Assembly (NCBI GenBank): GCA_023375675.1
Contig: JALQBC010000101.1
Span: 1-10,508 of the forward strand
From: Cytospora piceicola
Lineage: Eukaryota; Ascomycota; Sordariomycetes; Diaporthales; Cytosporaceae
Length of the DNA stretch: 10,508 bases
Direction: 5' to 3'
The position numbers and the translations under genes are program-made. Positions 1 through 6,860 of the stretch are shown here, one piece after another (positions within the stretch are counted from its first letter, which is position 1; each line of letters starts with the position of its first letter). The notes under the pieces were generated by a model. That model was not told the DNA's origin and made no database searches. It saw only the letters and a program-made list of their open reading frames with translations.

Positions 1-792
1 TGTTTGACCGAGATCTAGAAGGCCTATTTAGGCTATAGTAAGAATACTAGTAATATAGGCTAGAATTTTAGCTATTATATAAGCCTAATTACAGCGAATT
101 ATAATAAGCCTAAAGCGGGTAATTAACACTATAACGAAAGGTTTAAAGGTGAATATGTTTTATACCTAGATTTATTATATAAATCTATCTAGGTAATATG
201 TTTGACCGAGATCCAGAAGGCCTATTTAGGCTATAGTAAAAATACTAGTAATATAGGCTAGAATTTTAGCTATTATATAAGCTTAATTACAGCGAATTAT
301 AATAAGCCTAAAGCGAGTAATTAACACTATAACGAAAGATTTAAAGGTGAATATATTTTATACCTAGATTTATTATATAAATCTATCTGGGTAATATGTT
401 TGACCGAGATCCAGAAGGCCTATTTAGGCTATAGTAAAAATACTAGTAATATAGGCTAGAATTTTAGCTATTATATAAGCCTAATTACAGCGAATTATAA
501 TAAGCCTAAAGCGAGTAATTAACATTATAACGAAAGATTTAAAGGTAAATATATTTCATACCTAGATTTATTATATAAATCTATCTAGGTGATATGTTTG
601 ACCGAGATCTAGAAGGCCTATTTAGGCTATAGTAAGAATACTAGTAATATAGGCTAGAATTTTAGCTATTATATAAGCCTAATTACAGCGAATTATAATA
701 AGCTTAAAGCGAGTAATTAACACTATAACGAAAGATTTAAAGGTGAATATGTTTTATACCTAGATTTATTATATAAATCTATTTAGGTAATA
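1..792. repeat. 198-bp tandem repeat array, four units, truncated by the window edge
   Basis: Units start at 1, 199, 397 and 595, each beginning TGTTTGACCGAGATC, with an exact 198-bp period and no indels. A decayed fifth start lies at 793 (TATATAACCGAGATTAAAAA). I find 13 variable columns among the four units (offsets 16, 42, 85, 110, 118, 129, 141, 151, 157, 161, 189, 191, 195), and all are C/T or G/A transitions. Each unit carries a small palindrome GCCTA-TT-TAGGC (22-33) and a larger hairpin (164-175 pairing with 179-194, four-base bulge). The array keeps about six CpA/TpG steps per unit, much denser than the rest of the window, so it is less damaged. It may extend left beyond the window. 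Confidence 0.97.
164..194. repeat. Hairpin inside the 198-bp unit
   Basis: ACCTAGATTTAT (164-175) pairs with ATAAATCTATCTAGGT (179-194), leaving a four-base bulge (TAGA in complement) and a three-base loop. It recurs every 198 bp. Unit 2 carries TGG instead of TAG in the right arm, which weakens one pair. Confidence 0.6.
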
Positions 793-1159
793 TATATAAC
801 CGAGATTAAAAAGGCTTATTTAAGCTATAATAACTACTATTTAAAGTTATAACTATATTATTATATTATTATATTTATTTATTTAAAGTTAAGGTTTTAT
901 TAGTTAGTTTATTTATTATTATTAAACTAATAGTTAAAATATATTATATTAAATTAAATACGTTTTATAATCGGTTAAAACCGAACTAATTAGTAAAAGC
1001 TATAGTTAAACTATATAATAGTTTAAATATTAAGAACGTTATAAATTTAAATAGTTAAGGATTTAAGTAATTAAAATAATAGTTAAAATATATTATTTTA
1101 AATTAAATATTTATTATAATCGGTTTAAGTTAAACTAATTAAGAAAAGCTATAATTAAG

Positions 1160-1191
1160 CTATATAGTAGTTAAACTATATAGTAGTTTAA
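1160..1191. repeat. 16-bp direct repeat, two copies, in the second 149-bp unit
   Basis: CTATATAGTAGTTAAA (1160-1175) is followed directly by CTATATAGTAGTTTAA (1176-1191). One extra copy lengthens this unit to 165 bp. Confidence 0.9.
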
Positions 1192-1473
1192 ATATTAAGA
1201 ATATTATAAATTTAAAAGGCTAAAGATTTAAATAATAAATATAATAGTTATAATATATTATTTTGAATTAAATATATATTATAATCGGTTTAAGCCGAAC
1301 TAATTAAAAGAATTTATAGTTAAGTTATATAATAGTTTAAATATTAAAAACGTTAAAAATATAAATAGCTAAAGATTTAAGTAATTAAAATAATAGTTAA
1401 AATATATTATTTTAAATTAAATATTTATTATAATTAGTTTAAGTTAAACTAACTAAGAAAAGCTATAGTTTAA

Positions 1474-1521
1474 TTATATAATAGTTTAACTATATAGTAG
1501 TTTAACTATATAGTACTTTAA
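1474..1521. repeat. 16-bp direct repeat, three copies, in the fourth 149-bp unit
   Basis: Three adjacent 16-mers: 1474-1489 (TTATATAATAGTTTAA), 1490-1505 (CTATATAGTAGTTTAA) and 1506-1521 (CTATATAGTACTTTAA). The first differs from the second by one C/T and one G/A change; the third by one G/C transversion. Two extra copies explain the 181-bp unit length. Confidence 0.9.
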
Positions 1522-1907
1522 ATATTAAAAACGTTATAAATTTAAAAAGCTAAGGATTTAAATAATTAAAGTAATAATTAAAATATATTATTTTAAATTA
1601 AATACTTATTATAATTAGTTTAAGCTAAACTGATTAAAAAAAGCTATAGTTAAGCTATATAGTAGTTTAAATATTAAAAACCTTATAACTTTAAATAGTT
1701 AAAGATTTAAATAATTAAAGTAGTAATTAAAATATATTATTTCGAATTTAATACTTATTAATAATAATAGTATAATATAATAGTATATAATAAAGATAAA
1801 ATCTCTTTCTTTTTTTTTATATAACTAAGTACTTTTATAAACTATATATAAACTTATAAACCTATTATAAACTTACTTTAAATTTACTATATACAGAGTT
1901 ATAACTA

Positions 1908-2060
1908 TATTTTTATATTTTATATTTATATTTCTAAAAATATAAAAATCTATATATTTTATATTTATATTTTTAAACCTTTATATTTATATTTATATTT
2001 AATTGTAAACCTTTATATTTTATATTTTTATATTTCTAATATAAAAATATAAATATAATA
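1908..2060. repeat. T-rich TATATTT array, copy 1 of 3, imperfect
   Basis: Irregular runs of TATATTT, TTTTATATTT and TTTCTAATATAAAAAT. 'TAAACCTTTATATTTTATA'-like strings occur twice, near 1975 and 2006. The right edge (TATTTCTAATATAAAAATA) resembles the edges of the two later copies, where the same array ends in AATAYAGAAATATA. Before it, 1766-1907 holds only AT-rich sequence with a short pyrimidine run (1800-1818). Confidence 0.7.
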
Positions 2061-2380
2061 CTAAATTTATAAAGAATAATATTAATATTAATATTAATAG
2101 TAATATCTTTACTAATACTATTAGTTTTAATATTAATAACTTTAAAAGGAATAGTTTAAAGTAACTTTTAATTAAATTTAAAGTTTTATAATTAAATATA
2201 ACTATATTTAACTACTTTTAAGTAATTAAAATAATATATAATAAAAACCCTTTAATAACTTATATATTTAATCGATCTTTAACTATATATAATAATCGTA
2301 TTAACTTTTTTAAGTTATTTATATATTCGTTAAATAATATAATTATATATTTAAACGGTATATTAATAAGCTTAAATTAT

Positions 2381-2398
2381 AAAGGTAATAAAAGGTGT
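2381..2398. repeat. Left arm of an 18-bp exact inverted repeat
   Basis: AAAGGTAATAAAAGGTGT is the exact reverse complement of 3400-3417. Similarity goes a few bases further inward with mismatches (GTTTTAG against TTTTTAT), giving an imperfect arm of about 24 bp. Together the arms bracket a 1,037-bp segment that contains the first trinucleotide tract. They may be terminal inverted repeats of a decayed non-autonomous DNA element. I see no convincing target-site duplication. Confidence 0.55.
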
Positions 2399-2631
2399 GT
2401 TTTAGAATTTAATATATATATTTATATTATTGTTTTATCGAGTATTTCGCTTAGCTGTATTTAAAAGCTTTTATAAATTCGATAAGTTTCGAATAGCTAA
2501 TTTTTAACGCTTTTAACCTTTTTATTATAATTATAAATTTTAAACCGATAAAGCAAACTTAATTTAATTTAAAGGTATATAAGAATAGATTTAATAATAG
2601 TAAAGTTAAAAGTAGTAACTTCTTTAAAAAA

Positions 2632-2663
2632 ATCTATTTTATTTTATATATAATAAAATAGAT
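2632..2663. repeat. Perfect 12-bp hairpin
   Basis: ATCTATTTTATT (2632-2643) and AATAAAATAGAT (2652-2663) are exact reverse complements around an eight-base loop (TTATATAT). In DNA this AT-rich such a stem may arise by chance. No function is implied. Confidence 0.6.
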
Positions 2664-2773
2664 AAATACTTTAAAGCTTAAAGATTAAAATAGAATTAAT
2701 ATAACTATATAGAAATAGAATTTATAAAATACTTAAAAGTGCTTTTATATTCTACTATAATTTTTAAATATAT

Positions 2774-3072
2774 TATTAATAATAGTAATAATACTAAATA
2801 TACTACTAATAATAGTAATAATAATAATAGTAATAGTAATAGCTATATTACTAATAATAGTAATAATAATAACATTATTACTAATAATAATAATAATAAT
2901 AGCTTTAATACTAATAATAGTAGTAATAATAGTAATAATTAATAGTAATACTAGTAATAATAATAACTATAATACTAATAATAGTAGTAATATTAATAAT
3001 AATAATAGTACTAATAGTAATAGTAGTAATAGTAGTAGTAATAGTAGTAATAATAGTAATAATAATATTAAT
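2774..3072. repeat. Trinucleotide tract 1 (AAT/AGT/ACT)n
   Basis: About 300 bases almost entirely of AAT, AGT and ACT triplets on the + strand, with a few AGC and one AAC. The three + frames give Asn/Ser/Thr, all stops (TAA/TAG), or Ile/Val. Because RIP turns CpA into TpA, the natural parent is a CAA/CAG run: poly-Gln in the frame that now reads TAA/TAG, or Asn/Ser in the frame that now reads AAT/AGT. Several phase slips break every frame. A simple AAT microsatellite with no coding past is also possible. Confidence 0.9.
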
Positions 3073-3714
3073 ATATAAAGTTATTCTTTTAAGCTTAAGT
3101 TTATTTTATAGACTTTAAAACTGTTAATAACTTAAAATATTTAAGGTTATTCTCTTTAAAATAAATGTTTTTAATAAACTTACTTTTACTACTTCTACTA
3201 TTATTAATAGTATTATTACTTAATTTACCTTTTTACTTAAATTGTTAAATTATATTTAAGCCTGTTAATATAATTTAACTATATATTACGTTTAGCTATA
3301 ATTATATAAAGCCTATAGAATTTATAATAAATTCTATTTAGAATTCGGCTTTAAGTTTTATAATATTTTAAGAGAATATTATCGAAATAATAATAAAAAA
3401 CACCTTTTATTACCTTTTAAAGGAAAGGAAATATCTGTTATAGATTATTTTATATATAAAATATTTAAACAGTATATATAAAATATAAAAGCTATTAAAA
3501 AAAAGCTTTATTTTATATAAAAGCTTTTAAGTAAGTTATTTATTTCTTTAATTAAAGTTTATATACTAATAATACTAATACGTTTAAATAAGTAAATAAG
3601 GCTAGTTTAGTTATTAGTAGTTATTATTACTTAAAGTTATATAATATATATAAATATAAATATAAACCTTTAAAAATAAAACTTATATAAAAGGAAAACT
3701 TAAAAAGTTAAAAA
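3073..3714. other. AT-rich stretch with no recognisable gene
   Basis: No frame stays open for long and no product is recognisable. It contains the right arm of the 18-bp inverted repeat (3400-3417). Near 3320-3350 a local inverted pair surrounds GAATTTATAATAAATTC. Three CTGTT/AACAG strings survive in otherwise CpA-free DNA (3262, 3437, 3470). Confidence 0.6.
3400..3417. repeat. Right arm of the 18-bp exact inverted repeat
   Basis: ACACCTTTTATTACCTTT is the exact reverse complement of 2381-2398. It includes six G/C positions, so in AT-rich DNA the match is less likely by chance than an all-AT match would be. It would be the right terminus of a candidate 1,037-bp element. Confidence 0.55.
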
Positions 3715-3860
3715 CCTTTATATTAATATTAACTTATAATTAAAGTTATTTAAATCTAAAGTTAATAAAAGTTAAACTATTATTAATACTATAAATATAA
3801 TTTTATTAACTTTTAATATTAACGTTTATTAAGGTTTATATTTTAGTATTTTAGTATCTT
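3715..3860. repeat. Direct duplication, copy A
   Basis: Matches 4020-4150 in order through several blocks: CCTTTATATTAATA, ATTAAAGTTA, TATTATTAATACTATA, TAATTTTA and TTTTAATATTAACGTT, followed by the T-rich array. The offset falls from 305 to 291 bp along the copy because of small indels. Both copies lead into an ATATTTTT-type array, so the duplicated unit included the array. Confidence 0.7.
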
Positions 3861-3861
3861 T

Positions 3862-3981
3862 ATATTTTTATATTTTTATATTTTTATATTTTTATATTTT
3901 TATATTTTTATATTTTTATATTTTTATATTTTTATATTTTTATATTTTTATATTTTTATATTTTTATATTTTTATATTTTT
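3862..3981. repeat. Perfect 8-bp microsatellite (ATATTTTT)15
   Basis: Exactly fifteen uninterrupted copies of ATATTTTT on the + strand (120 bp). The right edge is AATACAGAAATATAA (3982-3996), shared in variant form with array copy 3. The unit lacks cytosine and guanine, so RIP cannot mark it. Perfect identity shows either recent slippage expansion or simply no mutable bases. Confidence 0.97.
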
Positions 3982-4019
3982 AATACAGAAATATAAGCTA
4001 TATAAAAGTAAACTTATAA

Positions 4020-4150
4020 CCTTTATATTAATAATTAAAGTTAATAATAGTAATACTATTAGTAATATTATTATTAATACTATATATATAATTTTAATAC
4101 TTTTTAATATTAACGTTATTTAAGTTTTATATTTTATATTTTTATATTTT
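4020..4150. repeat. Direct duplication, copy B
   Basis: Second copy of the block at 3715-3860, with the same order of matching segments and a shorter T-rich array after it. It lies between the (ATATTTTT)15 array and trinucleotide tract 2. Confidence 0.7.
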
Positions 4151-4192
4151 TAATATAGAAATATAAAAATATAGAAATATAGAAATAAAAAG
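4128..4192. repeat. T-rich TATATTT array, copy 3, short
   Basis: TTTTATATTTTATATTTTTA followed by TAATATAGAAATATAAAAAT and two ATAGAAAT repeats. It is the short relative of 3862-3981, and its edge (TAATATAGAAATATAA) is the C-to-T version of the TAATACAGAAATATAA edge of copy 2. Confidence 0.75.
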
Positions 4193-4260
4193 TTAAAAAG
4201 AAAACGATATATAATTAAGTTTAATAAATATAAATATACTTTAATAAATATCTTAATAAT

Positions 4261-4586
4261 AGCTATATAAGTAATAATAATAATAATAAATTAATAGTAA
4301 AAGTAATAAACTTAATAATAATAATAATAATAATAATAGTAATAGTAATAAAAGTAGTAAAAGTAATAAAAGTAATAATAATAATAATAGTAATAGTTAA
4401 AGTAGTATTATTAATAAGTTTAATAGTAATAGTAATAGTAATAGTAATAGTAATAGTAATAGTAATAGTAATAATAATAGTAATAGTAGTAATAATAGTA
4501 ATAATAATAATAATAATAGTAATAGTAGTTAAAGTAATAAAAGTAGTAATAGTAGTAGTAATAATAGTAATAATAATAATATTATT
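4261..4586. repeat. Trinucleotide tract 2 (AAT/AGT/AAA)n with (TAATAG)8
   Basis: More than 300 bases of AAT, AGT and occasional AAAAGT or TTAAAGT interruptions. An uninterrupted hexamer run TAATAG x8 lies at 4421-4468. The right flank (AAGCTATTCCGGTTAAGATTAAAG) resembles the flank of tract 1 (AAGTTATTCTTTTAAGCTTAAG), so tract and flank may have been duplicated together. As with tract 1, a CAA/CAG parent converted to TAA/TAG by RIP would give this sequence. Confidence 0.9.
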
Positions 4587-4868
4587 AAGCTATTCCGGTT
4601 AAGATTAAAGCTTTTTATAATTATTTTAACTAAACCTATATAAATTTTAATTACTATCGGTTATTAAAATATAAAGATTTACTTTCTTAAGTACTTAAGT
4701 AATTAATATCTATATTATTACTATTTAACTTATAATATTAATAACTATACTAAAATATAAAAAGAATTTTATTTTAATATAATATTCTTTATATTTTTTA
4801 CTTATTATTTAATATACTATATAATTAAAAGTTTTTATTATCGATTAATTTAATAAAAAAGTATTTTA
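4587..4868. other. AT-rich stretch, nothing recognised
   Basis: Begins with a short, less AT-rich string (CTATTCCGGTTAAG, 4591-4604) shared loosely with the flank of tract 1. The remainder has dense stops in all frames and no motif I can name. Confidence 0.6.
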
Positions 4869-5006
4869 AGCTATATAGTAAAGATTACTTATTAATATAT
4901 TAAAGATTTAGTATAATATAAAAAGTAAAATAAATAATTAATATATAATATTCTTTTTATTTTATACTTTATCTTTATAATAAGCTTACTTTTTCTTTAT
5001 ATAGCT
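4869..5006. repeat. Decayed fold-back (imperfect inverted repeat)
   Basis: The left arm (about 4869-4930) and the reverse complement of the right arm (about 4951-5006) share, in order, AGCTATATA, AAAG, CTTATTA, AAAGAT, AGTATA and AAAAG. Small indels lie between the blocks, and the centre is near 4940. The outer flanks are also inverted: AAGTATTTTAAGCTATATA on the left against TATATAGCTTTAAAATTTAA on the right (near 5046). This may be a decayed MITE-like or snap-back element. AT-richness makes part of the similarity cheap. Confidence 0.45.
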
Positions 5007-5648
5007 ATATTTTTTATTTTTACTTAAATAGTTTACTTAATAAGTTATATAGCTTTAAAATTTAAGTATTTTAAAACAGATTATAAATAAATCTATTAAA
5101 CTCTTTTTATAATAATTATACTTTTTATACTTAGCCGGATTACTATAAAAAGCTAGTAATACGCTTTTTATTATAGCTTTATCTTTAAAAATTATTTATA
5201 TAAAGTTTTTTATATTAATATTCTCGAAAAGGTTAATATAAAGGTCGAAGCTAAGTATTTTAATAAGCTTTATTAAAATAAGCTATAATTATTAGTATAA
5301 AATAACTTTTAATAATTATATATATTTAACTTATATTAGGTTTAATATAATATTAAAAGATAGTCTTTATAATAAAGGAATTTATATTAATATAATAAAT
5401 ATTATAGTTAAAGTATTTAACTTATAAAAGGTAAAAGTAAAAGAACTTAAAAACTAAAGATATTATATTTCTTTTATTAAAGAAAAAGGTTTAATTTTAA
5501 TAAGTTAAACTTAAAGCTTTAAAATTAACTATAATATTAAGATCCGGCTATATTAAAAGTTTTATTAAAAACAAATAATATATTAAACTTAATATTACTA
5601 GTAAGAAAAGGTTAAGATTAAAGAATTTTTAGTTAAATTATCTTAGTA
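5007..5648. other. AT-rich stretch with no recognisable gene
   Basis: Stops are dense in all frames and no product is recognised. A perfect 10-bp stem lies at 5257-5279 (ATTTTAATAA, loop GCT, TTATTAAAAT). A few less AT-rich strings remain (AGCCGGATTAC near 5133, CTCGAAAAGG at 5223, AGATCCGGCT near 5541), which suggests remnants of once-coding DNA. Confidence 0.6.
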
Positions 5649-5804
5649 AAATATATAACTTAAATATAAACTTATTTATTAAATTTTTTTAAACTTAAAT
5701 TTTAATACTTTTCTATTACTTTAATATACTAGAATTAATTTAATAAGCTTTATAATTACTAATTTATATTAAAATATAATAAGAAAAGCCTTAAATATAT
5801 TAAG
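5649..5804. repeat. Direct duplication with 219-bp offset, copy A
   Basis: Shared with 5868-6023 base for base over about 156 bp: AACTTAAATATAAACTTAT, the AAATTTTTTTAAACTTAAAT block, ATATACTAGAATTAATTTAA and TAAAATATAATAA. Most differences are transitions (TTATTTATT/TTATCTATT, TACTTTTCT/TACCTTTCT, ATTTATATT/ATTTACGTT). At least one is a transversion (TTATAATTAC/TTATAAATAC). Confidence 0.92.
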
Positions 5805-5852
5805 TAAAAGTTTAAAGTAAGTATACTTTTAAAGTTTAAAGTAAGTATACTT
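5805..5852. repeat. 24-bp tandem repeat, two copies
   Basis: 5805-5828 and 5829-5852 match at 23 of 24 positions around AAAGTTTAAAGTAAGTATACTT. It lies in the spacer between the two larger duplicated blocks. Confidence 0.9.
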
Positions 5853-5867
5853 ATATTAATTTAAGTT

Positions 5868-6023
5868 AAATATTTAACTTAAATATAAACTTATCTATTA
5901 AATTTTTTTAAACTTAAATTTTAATACCTTTCTATTATTTTAATATACTAGAATTAATTTAATAAGCTTTATAAATACTAATTTACGTTAAAATATAATA
6001 AAAAAGGCTTTAAGTATACTAAT
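5868..6023. repeat. Direct duplication with 219-bp offset, copy B
   Basis: Second copy of 5649-5804. It keeps slightly more C and G (TATCTATT, ACCTTTCT, TTACGTTA), so the two copies were mutated independently after duplication. It ends about 25 bp before the LTR-like island. Confidence 0.92.
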
Positions 6024-6049
6024 AGTTATTATTAACTAGAATTAAGTTC

Positions 6050-6297
6050 TGTTTTAATTACTCTCTATAAGCAGAGCCGAAGGTAAGGTGCTAATTAGCT
6101 AGTCCGAGAGCTTAGTTTTAAAACCGGCCTTTTACGCCGAGTTTAGCTCCGAATTTAATAATTTAATTAAATCGGAATCCTTATAAAAAGGGCTATAAAA
6201 CCCTATTTTTATTTATTTTTTATCTTATTAAGAGGGGTAGATATTCGAGACTTTAAGGTAAACCTTACAGATTCGCCCCTTACCCCCCTCTGTTACA
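6050..6297 (+). mobile_element. Candidate solo LTR, less mutated island
   Basis: Base composition changes visibly here: GAGCCGAAGG, CCGGCC, ACGCCGAG, AGGGGTAG, GCCCCTTACCCCCCT. The segment could run from TGTTTTAATTACTC (6050) to CCTCTGTTACA (6297), giving the TG...CA ends usual for LTRs and a plausible length of 248 bp. A TATA-like TTATAAAAAGGGCTATAAAA lies at 6181-6200. An AT-rich stem (TCCGAATTTAAT 6148-6159 with ATTAAATCGGA 6166-6176) and a small TAAGG-TAAA-CCTTA hairpin at 6254-6267 lie inside. No five-base target duplication is visible (AGTTC against GCCTT) and there is no second copy in the window. It could instead be a DNA-element fragment or a spared unique sequence. Confidence 0.4.
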
Positions 6298-6326
6298 GCC
6301 TTAACCCTAGCCTTTTTTACAGCCTT
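6293..6326. repeat. TTACAGCCTT direct repeat, 24-bp offset
   Basis: TTACAGCCTT occurs at 6293-6302 and again at 6317-6326. Between them, 6301-6310 reads TTAACCCTAG, whose complement contains TAGGGTTA. It marks the right edge of the GC-richer island; beyond it the sequence returns to AT-rich DNA. Confidence 0.85.
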
Positions 6327-6530
6327 ATTTTATATTAATATAGTTTAATATATTATTATAATAACTATAATTAATTAAAGTATACTACTATACTAACCGG
6401 TATTATAAGAAGCCTATTATTAATAAAGCTATAATATATTTACTATAGAATTAATAATTTAAAGTTTAATTTTTAATATAATTAAATAAATAAAATATAT
6501 TTTAATAATATAAATTTAACGCTTTAAAAA
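6327..6530. other. AT-rich stretch, nothing recognised
   Basis: Dense stops, no motif. The only less AT-rich points are AACCGGTATT near 6395 and AGAAGCC near 6409. Confidence 0.6.
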
Positions 6531-6860
6531 GGTATTTTTAGTATTTTTATATTTAATTTAATAAAATAAATATTAACCTTATTATATTAATAGTTTTATT
6601 ATAACTATTATACTTACTATTCTTAATATAATAAAACGATTTAAATATTTATAAAAAGCTAAAAATAAAAAGAATAAAACTATATCGGTAGTTTTTTAAT
6701 ATCTAACTTAATATAATAAATATTAATATTTCTATAATATATATTTTATTATAGCTACTATACTTACTATTCTTAATATAATAAAACGATTTAAATATCT
6801 ATAAAAAGCTAAAAATAAAATAAATAAAACCTTATCGGTAGTTTTTTAATATCTAACTAT
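6531..6860. repeat. 150-bp tandem duplication, two units plus a partial third
   Basis: Unit 1 runs from about 6531 (GGTATTTTTAG), unit 2 from 6687 (GGTAGTTTTTTAATATCTAA) and the partial third from 6837 (same string). The most conserved block is TACTTACTATTCTTAATATA at 6611 and 6761, exactly 150 bp apart, continuing through ATAAAACGATTTAAATAT and AAAAAGCTAAAAATAAAA. Differences include transitions and at least one transversion or small indel. The unit sequence is unrelated to the 149-bp array near the left end. Confidence 0.92.

Larger units (their letters stand above)
1..852 (+). pseudogene. RIP-damaged reading frame across the 198-bp array (66-residue repeat protein, C-terminal part)
   Basis: The 198-bp unit is a multiple of three, so one frame runs through all units. 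Read from base 1, each unit has four stops, at offsets 16, 61, 124 and 190, all TAG or TAA. Offset 16 is CAG in units 2 and 3 (214, 412), and offset 190 is TGG in unit 2 (388). At these two sites sister copies therefore show Gln and Trp codons where others have stops, as RIP produces. Repeat signature: TEIQKAYLGYSKNT near the start of each unit and LYLDLLYKSIWVI at its end. The frame continues into the fifth piece (TEIKKAYLSYN) and stops with TAA at 850-852. The other five frames have six or more stops per unit; two of the forward alternatives include TGA. I do not recognise the protein family. A chance open frame in a non-coding satellite remains possible. Confidence 0.5.
929..1765. repeat. 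149-bp tandem array with 16-bp internal length variation
   Basis: The motif AATAGTTAAAATATATTA and its variants recur at 929, 1078, 1243, 1392, 1573 and about 1722. The spacings are 149, 165, 149, 181 and 149 bp. Spacings above 149 are explained by extra copies of a 16-base subunit (CTATATAGTAGTTTAA): one extra in the second unit, two extra in the fourth. Each unit also carries a decayed 'TAATCGGTTTAAG...AACTAATTA' block and an 'AGCTATAGTTAAGCTATATA' block. Units differ mostly by transitions and are far more decayed than the 198-bp array. 149 is not a multiple of three, and no shared frame is visible, so this looks like a non-coding satellite. Confidence 0.9.
2061..2773. other. AT-rich stretch with no recognisable gene
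   Basis: Stops are dense in all frames and I recognise no product. It holds an ATTAAT run (2083-2100), one arm of a long-distance inverted repeat (2381-2398), and a small hairpin (2632-2663). Between 2394 and 2560 the sequence keeps more CpG and TpG than its surroundings (GGTGTG, ATCGAG, TTCGCTTAGCTG), so something once less AT-rich was here. It could be part of a decayed transposon, but no motif supports a family. Confidence 0.6.

Noticed and set aside
2..620. Conserved ATGTTTGACCGAGAT at unit starts as a possible start codon
   Set aside because: The frame from this ATG (first complete ones near 199, 397 and 595) meets TAGTAA or similar within about 15 codons and has many more stops per unit, including TGA. 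The alternative frame is much cleaner.
1..1765. CRISPR array
   Set aside because: The repeats are directly adjacent 198-bp and 149-bp units without unique spacers, and the chromosome is fungal.
2739..2942. A 67-codon open frame rich in Asn and Ser
   Set aside because: Its first codon is GTG, not ATG, which is not a normal start in nuclear fungal genes. Most of it is the AAT/AGT repeat, and it ends at a phase slip in that repeat. It is a by-product of the trinucleotide tract.
6060..6120. Possible tRNA in the GC-richer island
   Set aside because: The string around AGAGCCGAAGG and TAGTCCGAGAG has some tRNA-like words, but I could not form an acceptor stem, anticodon arm and T-arm in the right order.
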